A stretch of 64,000 nt of DNA, from the NCBI RefSeq assembly GCF_003173715.1, contig NZ_CP029550.1, positions 5,255,501-5,319,500 on the forward strand, written 5' to 3'. A model generated the notes under the pieces. The model was given only the letters and a program-made list of their open reading frames with translations. It did not search any database and was not told the DNA's origin. The DNA comes from Methylobacterium durans (GTDB lineage Bacteria; Pseudomonadota; Alphaproteobacteria; Rhizobiales; Beijerinckiaceae). Of this stretch, positions 8,082 through 20,030 are shown one piece after another; position 1 is the first letter of the stretch; the number at the start of each line of letters is the position of its first letter. Made by a program: the position numbers and the translations under genes.

Positions 8082-9065
8082 GTGGACTTCACCCGACGTG
8101 TTCTCGTCCAGGTGGCCGCCTCGGCTGCGGGGGCGCCTGCACGCGTGAGCGCGCCAGGGCAGCCGCCCCAGCCGGTCGTGGACGGCCTTGCGCAGCTCGC
8201 CGCCATGCCGGTGACGAGCAGCGGCCTTGTCGTGGCGGGGTCCGACGAAGTGCGCTGGCAAGCGGCCCACCGAGCCGCTGAGCCGCTGTTCGTCGGCAGC
8301 GCCATCAAGACATTCATCCTGGCTCAGTGCCTGCGCGCCGTGGAGGCGGGCCAGCTCTCGGAAGACGATCAACACGCGATCGACGACGCCGTGCGCTCGC
8401 CGAGCAGTCCCGTTTTCCTCAACCTGACCGGCACGACGACGCTGCGCAGCGTGCTCGAGGCCATGATCGCCCACAGCGACAACACGGCGACCGACGTCGC
8501 GCTGGCGCTGGTCGGCCCGGACCGCGTGCGCGACCTCGTGCGCCAAGCCGGCCTAGGCTCCACCCGCGTCCCCGACTCGACGCGCCGCCTCGTTTCCTAC
8601 CTCGCCGGCGCCGAGCCGGGGACCGACCTCGGCTGGACCCAGCTTCAGCGCCTCCTGGCAGGCGGCCCTGCGCCGGGCCCCTTGCGCGCGCCGGTCAACG
8701 ACGTCCAGACGATGATGAGCACCGCCGATGAGCTGGTTCGATGGTACCGACGGGCGCTGCTCGGCGGCGTCTTCGCGCAGCTCGGGACGCTGGCCGAGTT
8801 CAAGCGGATCTCCGCCATGGCTGACAGCATCGCCATGGCCGTCCCGAGCGGCGTTGCTGCTTACGGCAAGGGCGGCAGCCTCGACTGGGGCGACTTCCAC
8901 TGCTTCTGCCTCGCGGGGCAGATGATTGTTGGCGCCTCGCCGGTCACATTTTGTTTTACCATCAACTGGACCGGTCCGAGCGAGGCGGTTCCCGGCCTCT
9001 TCAAGGACTACGTCTCCGTCGTCCGCGCGGTGCTGCAAGCAGCGGCCCACACTGAGACGAAGTAG
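8082..9065 (+). CDS. Class A beta-lactamase-like serine hydrolase, exported
   Basis: 327 residues from GTG 8082, which has AGGAG eight bases upstream; a more distant ATG at 8049 has no ribosome site. The N-terminus TRRVLVQVAASAAGAPARVSA looks like a short Tat signal. The three penicillin-binding motifs are present in order: S-A-I-K (Ser73, Lys76), S-D-N (132-134) and K-G-G (263-265). I see no clear E-x-x-L-N omega-loop motif, so deacylation and true beta-lactamase activity are doubtful; it could be a DD-peptidase-like or other serine hydrolase. No regulator (AmpR or BlaI type) is adjacent. Confidence 0.75.
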   Translation: MDFTRRVLVQVAASAAGAPARVSAPGQPPQPVVDGLAQLAAMPVTSSGLVVAGSDEVRWQAAHRAAEPLFVGSAIKTFILAQCLRAVEAGQLSEDDQHAIDDAVRSPSSPVFLNLTGTTTLRSVLEAMIAHSDNTATDVALALVGPDRVRDLVRQAGLGSTRVPDSTRRLVSYLAGAEPGTDLGWTQLQRLLAGGPAPGPLRAPVNDVQTMMSTADELVRWYRRALLGGVFAQLGTLAEFKRISAMADSIAMAVPSGVAAYGKGGSLDWGDFHCFCLAGQMIVGASPVTFCFTINWTGPSEAVPGLFKDYVSVVRAVLQAAAHTETK

Positions 9066-9248
9066 GGCCTCGTCCCGCTGCTTCGGTACCCAGTCGCGGC
9101 GACCCAGCGCGGCGCGGTTGCGGGCCGCCCGGACCGGATCGCTTCATGCACTTGTTACTTGGCCTGGGAGGAGCCTGCATCCACCGTGGCGGCTGGCGCT
9201 CCGGCTCAGACGCGAACCGCGGTCGGTCGTCACCTTCGCAAGCGTGCC

Positions 9249-12445
<3,197 letters not shown>

Positions 12446-12611
12446 GCGCTAGGGCGAAGCCTTGTTCTCAGCAGATTGGCAGGATCGGACGTCTATCACT
12501 GAAGGAACTACCCGATCCTGGGCCCGCGCCATCGGATGCTGAGATGGCGAGTTTGCGGCCGAGCAGTGATCCGCGTCCGCCATAGTTGACGGCACTCAAA
12601 CGCGAACAGCG

Positions 12612-12731
12612 CTAGCCAAGTGCGTGAGCTCTCGTGGGTCTTGCAAGATCCTGCGCGACAACTGCCAGGATTTCGTCGGCGTGAGACACCGCAATGAAAT
12701 GTCCGCCATCGGCCACTGACTGTAATCCAGT
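12612..12731 (-). pseudogene. Remnant of an alpha/beta hydrolase, C-terminal end
   Basis: A frame ending at the TAG complement 12612-12614 reads SVADGGHFIAVSHADEILA followed by VVAQDL. This is the usual C-terminal segment of alpha/beta hydrolases, where the His is the catalytic-triad residue followed by the last helix. A stop (12732-12734) closes the frame upstream and no other hydrolase motif is found. Likely a decayed fragment, lying between two genes that are themselves frameshifted. Confidence 0.4.
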
Positions 12732-12750
12732 TCAACGTTTGGCCTCCGCA

Positions 12751-14003
12751 CTACGCCCTGATGGCTGCTGTTTTTAGCGGCAGGTTGACGGGACCACGGT
12801 TGGCCGCCGTTCTGTACCACGTGATCGGGCGTTCAGGATCGAGGGCGAGCTCGGGATGCCGAGAGAGTAGTGTCCGGAGCGCGATCTCGCTCTGGAGGCG
12901 AGCGAGGTTGACACCCGCGCACCCATGCGGGCCGTGCCCGAAGCTCATCAGCTGCTTGGGCTGGCGAGCGATGTCGAACCGGTCAGGGTCAGGAAAATGC
13001 GCCAGATCACGATTGGCCGCAGCTAAGCTGAGTTGCACCACCGCGCCCGCCGGGATGCTGTTGCCGCACACGCTGATCGGCTCCAGTGCGATACGCGGGA
13101 TGAGGGTGACCGGCGGCTCGAAGCGCAGCGTCTCGTCGATGGCAGCACGCAGCAGGGTCGGATCAGCATCGAGCTTTCTATTCTCGTCGGGTCGCGTCAG
13201 CAGCAGCCAGACGACATTGCCGATCAGGTTGCGCACCGCCGCGTGGCCCGCCAGCAGCAACAGCATGGCGTTGCCGACGATCTCCTCCGTCGTCGGACCG
13301 TCAGGTGTCCCGGCGTGACGCAATAAGATCCCGAGGAAGTCCTCGCGGGGTGCACGCCTGCGCTCCTCGAGCAGAGCCAGCGTGTAGGCCTGCATGGCTC
13401 TGGTGCTCTCGATCATGCGCGTGGCGCTGTCGACGGTGATCGGGAAGATGTTGAAGAAGTCGATGAAGTCGACCGACCACTGCACGATGCGGTGACGATC
13501 CTGCGCCGGCACGCCGAGGAAGTCCGAGAGCACATAGGCCGGCAGCAGGAAGGCGTAGTCTGCGCAGACGTCGAAGCTGGCCTGCCCTCAAGCCCATTCA
13601 GCAGCGTGTTGGCCGCCTGCTCGATGCAGGGCAGCAGAGCCTGCACGGCCGTGGCGTTGAAACCGATGTTGATGAGCTTGCGCAGCCGGGCGTGGTCTGC
13701 CCCGTCGCGCATCAACACCCAGCTGCGCAGAAGCGGCTCGATGCTGCGCAGATCGCCACGGACGGCTTCGGGCGCCTGATCAACGAAGCCCTTCATCCGA
13801 TCAGCGCTCAGCCGCTCGTCGCGCAGGAGAGCGGCGACATCGTCGTAGCGGAACACGAACCACTGATCGAGCGCCGGATGGTAGTACACCGGGCAGTCTT
13901 GGCGGTACCGCGCGAGATCAGCAAAGGGGTCGTCCAGCCCGCCCGGACGGTCCATGAAGAAGGGCTCACCGAAGTGACCTACGCTCGATGCAACTTCGGT
14001 CAT
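12751..14003 (-). pseudogene. Cytochrome P450, split by a one-base frameshift
   Basis: The N-terminal half starts at ATG 14003 (MTEVASSVGHFGEPFFMDRP) and reads the early P450 helices including RDGADHARLRKLINIGF (helix C region). The second half, in the next frame from about 13585, continues with the I-helix region (LLLLAGHAAVRNLIGN), an E-T-L-R motif and the haem-binding loop FGHGPHGCAG. The switch falls near CCC at 13585-13587 (GGG on the coding strand); adding one base restores about 417 residues, a normal bacterial P450 length. The I-helix has A-G-H-A-A where A/G-G-x-D/E-T is usual, so the acid/alcohol pair is absent. No ferredoxin or reductase is adjacent. Confidence 0.85.
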
Positions 14004-14171
14004 GCCGGCCTCGCTCCACCGGAGGCCGGTTGTACCTGATCAAGGCGCCTCTGCATCTGAATAGCTCACTCCGGATCAGCGAAGCAACTGATCCTCGCGG
14101 CTTGATCTGACGTCACGGCAGCATCAAACTGGTTTCTGATGGCATGAGAATGTGGAACGAACGGTGCGGCT

Positions 14172-14798
14172 ATGGATGGGATAAGCCTCGAACTGAAGCC
14201 GAGCGGTCGCACTGTTGTGGGAGTTGAGGCAGCGAACGAGGCGCTGGCTGCCTTCGGCACACGCCTATGGCCGATTGACCTGACAGCTGCTCCCGGCGAT
14301 GTGCGCACGCTGCTCGCTCGACCCAAACTGACAAGCGCAGAGGTCGTGACCGTGCGTGAGGCGTTCCTTCTCCCACGCGAGCGCCTGCTGGAGGTCATCG
14401 TTGCATCTGGACGAGAGCCCAGCGTTCCGGACGGCGGTGAACTCAGCACGCTCGATGTGGCCAACAACGTCACATATCCGCAGCTCTACATCGTTGAAGC
14501 AGGTGTTGATTACAGCCGCTTTGACCGACTCCACCAGAACAAGGCTGACGATGGCACGGAGTTGGACGAGGTGCTCTCGATCCTCTCGGGCTCAGGCGTC
14601 CGGCTGATCCAGCGCCTGGCCGATGGAAGTCAGGCCACCCTGCAGGTGGACTGCGTCGACGGCCAGACAGGCTGGCTCCTGAGCTACGGGGGCCATCCGC
14701 ACATCGGCAGCTTCACGGGCGCGAGCCCTGGTACGAAGGTTCTGGTGCAGGCCATCGGGCCGGCGCGGTGGCAAGCGCGCTATACGGAAGGCGCTTGA
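14172..14798 (+). CDS. Unknown soluble protein
   Basis: 208 residues, no signal peptide or membrane segment. A middle segment reads GVDYSRFDRLHQNKADDGTE and a C-terminal one GGHPHIGSFTGASPGTKVLV followed by GPARW; both look conserved, but I do not recognise a named family. The gene stands alone, divergent from the P450. The ribosome site at ATG 14172 is weak, so an internal start is possible. Confidence 0.7.
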   Translation: MDGISLELKPSGRTVVGVEAANEALAAFGTRLWPIDLTAAPGDVRTLLARPKLTSAEVVTVREAFLLPRERLLEVIVASGREPSVPDGGELSTLDVANNVTYPQLYIVEAGVDYSRFDRLHQNKADDGTELDEVLSILSGSGVRLIQRLADGSQATLQVDCVDGQTGWLLSYGGHPHIGSFTGASPGTKVLVQAIGPARWQARYTEGA

Positions 14799-15240
14799 CT
14801 TCGGGCGCAGTGGCTTCTCTGCACCGCACTGCGCCGGCCGCATTGTAAGCGGTATCAGATGCTTCCTCCTTCCCGCGCGATTTGTCGGTTCCGGCGGTCA
14901 ACTACTTCGAGTCGGTAGTCTGGACCGTTCGGAGCGTCCGCTTCTGCGGATCTGTTGCCGAAAGCCGACGGGCAGCTTCCGGCCAAACCCGGTCGGCAAC
15001 TGTGCGCCCATTCCGGCCGCCCAGCCGACCCCGGCCGCCCCCCCCGAAGCGGACGTTGCAGCAGCTCAGCTAACGGGGCTGAGCCGCGGCAGGAGCCGAC
15101 CTTGGGCCGTCAGGTGGTGCTTTGCACCTCCTCTAGGCAGAAATAGCTTCCCGGTCCTAAAGGCAGAAAGCCTGCACGCTGATCGACACAGCCCAGAGAA
15201 GGGATGCGCCTTTTGTGTTCTACCGCAGCCCGACGCACGC
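14799..15240. other. Intergenic stretch with repeat copy C
   Basis: About 440 bases between convergent genes. Apart from the dispersed repeat at 15004-15071 and a further GCGTCCGCTTCTGCGG-like piece at about 14933-14950 that may belong to the same repeat family, I see nothing in it. Confidence 0.4.
15004..15071 (+). repeat. Dispersed intergenic repeat, copy C
   Basis: 68 bases, opening GCGCCCATTCCGGCCGCCCA and ending in the same 28 bases as copy B (CCGAAGCGGACGTTGCAGCA followed by GCTCAGCT). A run of eight C bases lies in the variable middle. Confidence 0.65.
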
Positions 15241-16653
15241 CTATTTGGAGATTTTTTCCTCGTGCTTCGTCTCGAGGACGACCCGTCCCTTTTTGATCAC
15301 CCAGGATCGCGGCGGAAGGTCGAGGAGCGCGTTCGCGACGTTCGGCGTGTCGAGGATTACCAGGTCGGCCTGTTTGCCGACCTCGATCCCGTAGCGGTCG
15401 CTGATGCCCATTGCTCGGGCCGCGTTCGTGGTCGCCATGCGCAGAACATAGGCTTGGTCGTCCGGCGACCCGAGTTGAGCGATATGAGCGAGCATGTTGC
15501 CGATCTGCAGTGGGTCGACCTTGCCGAACGGCGTGAACGCGTTGCGGATGTTGTTCGAGGCGTAGGTCACGTTCACGCCCGCCTTCCTCAGCGCGGCCAC
15601 GGGTGTCAGTCCGCGCCTCGGATTGGCCTGATCCTTCCGGCCGCCGAGATAGGTGTCCGTCGCGGGAATCGTAACAATGTTGATATCGGCGCGCTGGAGC
15701 AGTTCGAGGACGGGCTGCGCTTGATCGGGCATCAGAGAGGCGAGGCTGGTCATGTGCCCCAGCGTGACCTTGCCCTGATATCCGGTGTCGATGGTCTTCT
15801 GCGCGATGTAGGAAGCCGCCGCGAAGCGGCGATCCGAGGTGTCGTCGGCGAAGTCGGCGTGCAAATCGACGGGGCGGTCGTACTTCTGAGCCAGCTTGAA
15901 GCACTCGTCGATGTGGCTCCGCGTGTCCTCCCAGGTGCGCTCGTTGTACGGACAGCCTCCGACGACGCTCGCGCCCATGTTGAGCGCCTCTTCCATCATC
16001 GCCAGAGTTCCTGGCGCCTTGAGGATGCCCTCCTGGGGGAAGGCGACGATCTGCAGATCGAGCGCGTTCCTATACTCGTCAGCCAAAGCCAGCCCGGTCT
16101 CGACGCCGATCAGCCCCTGGATGGGATCGACGTCGGGCTGAGCGCGAAGAGCGACGACGCCGTTGCGTATCGCCATGTCGAGGACTTGTCGGGAGCGATC
16201 CAGAACGTCCTCGCGCACCTGCTGTGCCTTGAGCTGACCCGTGATCCGGATCGCCTCCGCCAAGGTGCCGGATTGGTTCGGCATCCGCTGTTCGAGCAGT
16301 GCCTTCTCCAGATGGATGTGGGGTTCGAGCAAGCCGGGGATCGCGGCTCGGCCTTGGGCATCGATTACGCGCGGCGCATCGGCAGCGAGGTTGGGCTGCA
16401 CGGCCACGAAGCGCCCTTTGCTAATGGCGAGATCCACTGGCGGCTTGCCATCGGCGATGCGGACCTGCCGAACCAGAAGCTCGATCTCGCCGGGCGGACC
16501 CTCGCCAGCTTGCGCCCTTGCTGAGGAGGGCGCTGACATGACGCTGAGAGCACCGAGCCCGCTGGCGGCAGCCATCCCGAATGATGTTACGCCCTGAAGA
16601 AAGGAGCGCCGGCTCGGACTCGTGCATCCACACGTGCAGCGTACCCTGAGCAT
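15241..16653 (-). CDS. Tat-exported amidohydrolase of the cytosine deaminase-like group
   Basis: 470 residues. A Tat signal (S-R-R-S-F-L-Q-G then a hydrophobic stretch ending ARAQA) precedes an amidohydrolase fold. Metal-site motifs: H-I-H at LLEPHIHLEKAL, H in PVDLHADFADDTS and H in VTLGHMTSL. The loop that normally carries the catalytic metal-binding Asp (S-D-N in cytosine deaminases) reads YASNNIRNAFTPFG here, so the Asp is Asn. That suggests a subfamily with altered chemistry. Substrate unknown; a nitrogen heterocycle or amide is plausible. It lies 68 bases downstream of a gamma-glutamyltransferase gene on the same strand. Confidence 0.8.
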   Translation of the reverse strand: MLRVRCTCGCTSPSRRSFLQGVTSFGMAAASGLGALSVMSAPSSARAQAGEGPPGEIELLVRQVRIADGKPPVDLAISKGRFVAVQPNLAADAPRVIDAQGRAAIPGLLEPHIHLEKALLEQRMPNQSGTLAEAIRITGQLKAQQVREDVLDRSRQVLDMAIRNGVVALRAQPDVDPIQGLIGVETGLALADEYRNALDLQIVAFPQEGILKAPGTLAMMEEALNMGASVVGGCPYNERTWEDTRSHIDECFKLAQKYDRPVDLHADFADDTSDRRFAAASYIAQKTIDTGYQGKVTLGHMTSLASLMPDQAQPVLELLQRADINIVTIPATDTYLGGRKDQANPRRGLTPVAALRKAGVNVTYASNNIRNAFTPFGKVDPLQIGNMLAHIAQLGSPDDQAYVLRMATTNAARAMGISDRYGIEVGKQADLVILDTPNVANALLDLPPRSWVIKKGRVVLETKHEEKISK

Positions 16654-16721
16654 CGTAACTCTCCCTTGCTGATGCAGCGTGTGACCTGTTCGAACTATGG
16701 GGTTGTCTCGCGCTGCCGGCC

Positions 16722-18431
16722 TCAGATGCCGAGGGCCAAGCCGTCGCTGCGCGGGTCGTGGGCGCCGACCAAGCTGCCATCGGCCTCGATGCGGATCGCA
16801 CCCGGATGGCCGGCCAGGGGGCTCTGCGCGGGGATGGGGCTGATCTCATGCCCGCGTGCCGCGAGGTCCGCGAACACGTCCTGGCCCGCGTCGAGTTCCA
16901 GCTTCAGGCTGTCGCGACTGTCCGAGAAGGTCTTCCCCAGAAGGAATCTCGGGCGTGTGAGGGCGTTGAGCGGATCCATCTGATAGTCGATCAGCCGCGT
17001 CAGCACGGCCGCGAGGGTTTGCGGCTGCCCGTCTGCCCCCTGCGTGCCGTACAGCAGCCTGGGCCGACCCCCCCTGAAATACATCCCCGGATTGAGCGTG
17101 TGGAACGGTCGCTTACCGGGCTGCAGCACGTTGATGTGCTGGGGATCCATGCTGAAGGACGCGCCGCGATTGTGCCAGAGGATCCCCGTATCACCCGCGA
17201 CGACGCCACTGCCCCAGTCGAAGTAGACGGTCTGGAGCATGCTGACACAGTTGCCGTCTCTGTCGACGGCTCCGATGAAGACCGTATCGCCGGGCTTGAA
17301 GACATACGGCCACGGCGCAGCCCTGCGCATGTCGATGCTTTTGGCGTGTGCGTCGAGGTTGACCTTCGACAGCAGGCGGTTGACGGGAACATCCACGAAA
17401 TCGGGGTCGGCGACGTACCGGTTCCGGTCGATGAAGGCCGTCTTCACCGCTTCGACGAGCACGTGATAGTAGTCGGCGCTACCCTCGGGAATGGCCGCCA
17501 GATCGAGCCGATCGAGCGTTCCCATGATCTCGAGCGTCGCGATGCCCTGCGTAGGCGGACGCAGGCTCACGAGTTCGCCTCCACGATAGGAGACGCGGAG
17601 CGGGGTCTCGTTTCGCGCCCGGCAGCGGGCGAGATCGTTCGCGGTGAGGGGCGAGCCGGCCTGTTGCAGGCCACGGGCAATCCGCAGGGCGAGGTCACCC
17701 GCGTAGAAATAGCGGCCGCCGTTCTCGGCGAGAACGGTCAGCGTGCGGGCGAGATCGGGCTGCCGAAAGGTCTCTCCCACGTCCGGGATGCGGCCATCGA
17801 CGGTGAACACGCGAACGACATCCGGCCAGTTCCCGATCTCGTTGGCCCGGAAGTTCGACCAGAAGCGCTGCGAGGGCGTCGTTGGAAAGCCCTCGGATGC
17901 GTACTGGATCGCGCGCTTGAACAATCCCTTCCAAGGTTGCCGGCCACCCCACGACCGGCGGCTGAATTCGAAGGCTTGATCCCAGGTGTCGACGGCCGCG
18001 GCCGCCGTCAGGGCTGAGCCAGGGCCGCGCACCGGAATCGGCCCGCCGTAGTTCGGCGGCTTCGCGGCGGCCTGTCCGATGCCGGACAGCGTGAAGCCGT
18101 TGCCCTCGCGGTCGCTGATGATCATGAATGCGTCACCACCCAGGCCGCAGAAATGGGGGTAGGTGACGCAGAGGGTGGCGTTGATGGCGATGGCCGCCTC
18201 GATGGCATTGCCACCCGCCTGGAGCACTTCCTGCCCGGCCTGGCTCGCCAATTCGTGCGGGCTCGTCACCATGCCCTGGCTGGAACGTGCCAGCCCGTTG
18301 CGTGCGGCGGCCGTCTCCGCACGAGACCCCGTGGCCAATGCTGCCGCCCCCAGAGCGGCCGCGGACGAGAAGAGGAGGGTTCGTCTCGAAGCCGTCAACC
18401 TCAAGTGACTCCAGTCTTCCGCACTGCTCAT
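16722..18431 (-). CDS. Gamma-glutamyltransferase family protein, Tat-exported
   Basis: 569 residues. The N-terminus has T-A-S-R-R-T-L-L-F followed by a long Ala/Leu stretch (Tat-type signal). The large-subunit part shows GGNAIEAAIAINATLCVTYP and CGLGGDAFMII, hallmark GGT motifs. The small subunit would start at the nucleophilic Thr in PGDTVFIGAVDRDGN; the usual T-(T/S)-H is replaced by T-V-F. Then VYFDWGSGVV and a late GTQGADGQPQT match family positions. GGTs self-cleave in the periplasm and hydrolyse or transfer gamma-glutamyl groups; relatives act as cephalosporin or other acylases. The adjacent exported amidohydrolase suggests a shared scavenging role. Confidence 0.85.
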   Translation of the reverse strand: MSSAEDWSHLRLTASRRTLLFSSAAALGAAALATGSRAETAAARNGLARSSQGMVTSPHELASQAGQEVLQAGGNAIEAAIAINATLCVTYPHFCGLGGDAFMIISDREGNGFTLSGIGQAAAKPPNYGGPIPVRGPGSALTAAAAVDTWDQAFEFSRRSWGGRQPWKGLFKRAIQYASEGFPTTPSQRFWSNFRANEIGNWPDVVRVFTVDGRIPDVGETFRQPDLARTLTVLAENGGRYFYAGDLALRIARGLQQAGSPLTANDLARCRARNETPLRVSYRGGELVSLRPPTQGIATLEIMGTLDRLDLAAIPEGSADYYHVLVEAVKTAFIDRNRYVADPDFVDVPVNRLLSKVNLDAHAKSIDMRRAAPWPYVFKPGDTVFIGAVDRDGNCVSMLQTVYFDWGSGVVAGDTGILWHNRGASFSMDPQHINVLQPGKRPFHTLNPGMYFRGGRPRLLYGTQGADGQPQTLAAVLTRLIDYQMDPLNALTRPRFLLGKTFSDSRDSLKLELDAGQDVFADLAARGHEISPIPAQSPLAGHPGAIRIEADGSLVGAHDPRSDGLALGI

Positions 18432-18688
18432 GACTGGACTCCCTCGCGTCCTGCAATTGTTCTAGGCGTTTATATTGCGGCGCAGCAGCAAAAACGAAGC
18501 ATCGGACGGTTCGGCGCCTTGATCAAGTCTCAAAGCATGACGAAACGGCCACCCTATCAAGTGATGCGACCATCGCGCAGGTCGACTGCGGGTCCGCCGG
18601 GGACGCCCGCTTCGGGAAGCAGAACGACCAGCGTCCTGCCGCCCGGCGGACGGCCGGCGGCGCCGGATCATGCCGCCACGCCGTGCGG

Positions 18689-20008
18689 TCATCGGTTCCA
18701 TCCCGGTCGCACTGCTCGGACGCCCGTCCTCCGGGTGCGGAAAAGCAGACGAAGTCCCAGGACGGACAAAGCGGTCATGGGGATGCCCACGGTCCATCGT
18801 TCCCGCGACCGGGCCAAGCCACGCAGATGGTCCTGCACGAAGCGTTCGCCCCGACCCATCTCGTTGAACGTCTGCTGGAATGAGGAGATACGCCGCAGTT
18901 CTTCCTCGCGCAGAACATCGCCGCGCCAACGCGCATTGCGCTCCATCCCAGCCAGACGCTCGACTTCGGCACGATGGCCCCGCTCCGTCTCGGCAGCCTC
19001 GCGGACGACCTGCCGTTCCGCCTCGGACAGGAAGCGTTCGGGCCCGATCCCGAGCCCGCTCTCAACAAGCGCGAGCAGAGGCTGGTCGGCCATAGGTTGG
19101 GTCATCAGCCACACGCCCTGAGCTCCCACGGCGGCCAAGAGCGCCGCCGCAACTGACACGGCGGCACGTCGGCCATTCAGACGCCGGGTCTCAGGGGCAG
19201 CGAAGAATAAAGCTCGAGCGCCAGCGGCGACCAGCAGAACCGAAGCGAAGGCGACGACCATGGTCGCTCCGGTCGGCGCGTCCAGTGCGACGGAGGCGGC
19301 AAAGCCCAGAACGCTGGCTGCGATCCCAGTGCCCCAGCCGACGCCGAGCGCCACGCTGATCCGCGCGGAGAACAGAGAGCCAATCACAGCCGGAATGATC
19401 AGGAACGAGAAGACGAGCAGCACACCAGCGACTGCGACCGAGCTCGTCACCACCAGTCCGAAGGTGGCGTAGAATAGGAAATCCCACAGCGCGGTGAACC
19501 TCTGGTGTCGCGGCAATCCGTCCTCTTCTGTCGCAAGGAAGTGCCGGCGGCACAGCGCATGCACTGCGCCGACCGCTGCGTAGATGAGCGCGAGCTTGAG
19601 GAGATCGGTGGCGTTCACCGTCAGGATGTCGCCGACCAACATACGCTTGACGTGCTCGGCACCTTGGGGCGACCGGTCAACCACCAGGATCGCCGCGGCG
19701 GTGGCGACGACGTAGAGGATACCGATCACCGCCTCCTGCCCCACCTGCGCGGAGACGCGCCGGGTGATCGTCAGGAGTGCCGCCCCGAGGAGCGTCAGGG
19801 CGAAGGCGTAGCCGAAGCCGGCGGCACCGCCCGGTGCATGCCCGACTGCAACCGCGATCGTACCGCCGAGCGCGGACAACTGCGCCAATGCGAGGTCCGC
19901 GAACACCACCTTTCGGCGCAGCACCTGGAGTCCGAGCCAGGTGTGGATGCCTACGAACAGACACGCGGCCAGGAACGGTGTGAGAAGAAGCGCGACGAGG
20001 TCCGACAT
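18689..20008 (-). CDS. ABC-3 family metal transporter permease with a C-terminal extension
   Basis: 439 residues. The first 270 or so are a ZnuB/MntB-type permease with about eight helices and the usual motifs: VFADLALAQLSALGG near residue 35, MLVGDIL and a late LLVFSFLIIPAVIG. The family normally ends about there. Here a further helix (about 290-310), a charged helical stretch of about 95 residues (RFLSEAERQVVREAAETER and similar) and a last hydrophobic segment near the end follow. ATG 20008 gives the family start; frames upstream overlap the binding-protein gene. The gene lies 22 bases after the substrate-binding protein. No ATPase gene is in the operon. Confidence 0.85.
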   Translation of the reverse strand: MSDLVALLLTPFLAACLFVGIHTWLGLQVLRRKVVFADLALAQLSALGGTIAVAVGHAPGGAAGFGYAFALTLLGAALLTITRRVSAQVGQEAVIGILYVVATAAAILVVDRSPQGAEHVKRMLVGDILTVNATDLLKLALIYAAVGAVHALCRRHFLATEEDGLPRHQRFTALWDFLFYATFGLVVTSSVAVAGVLLVFSFLIIPAVIGSLFSARISVALGVGWGTGIAASVLGFAASVALDAPTGATMVVAFASVLLVAAGARALFFAAPETRRLNGRRAAVSVAAALLAAVGAQGVWLMTQPMADQPLLALVESGLGIGPERFLSEAERQVVREAAETERGHRAEVERLAGMERNARWRGDVLREEELRRISSFQQTFNEMGRGERFVQDHLRGLARSRERWTVGIPMTALSVLGLRLLFRTRRTGVRAVRPGWNR

Positions 20009-20030
20009 GGATGCTTCGGCTTCCTGCGGA

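Noticed and set aside
15262..16524. 420-codon frame on the plus strand opposite the amidohydrolase gene
   Set aside because: GC-rich antisense shadow: no ribosome site, no motifs, and the minus strand encodes a clear exported amidohydrolase.
16758..18017. 419-codon plus-strand frame opposite the gamma-glutamyltransferase
   Set aside because: Antisense shadow; composition dominated by Arg, Ala and Gly with no recognisable fold.
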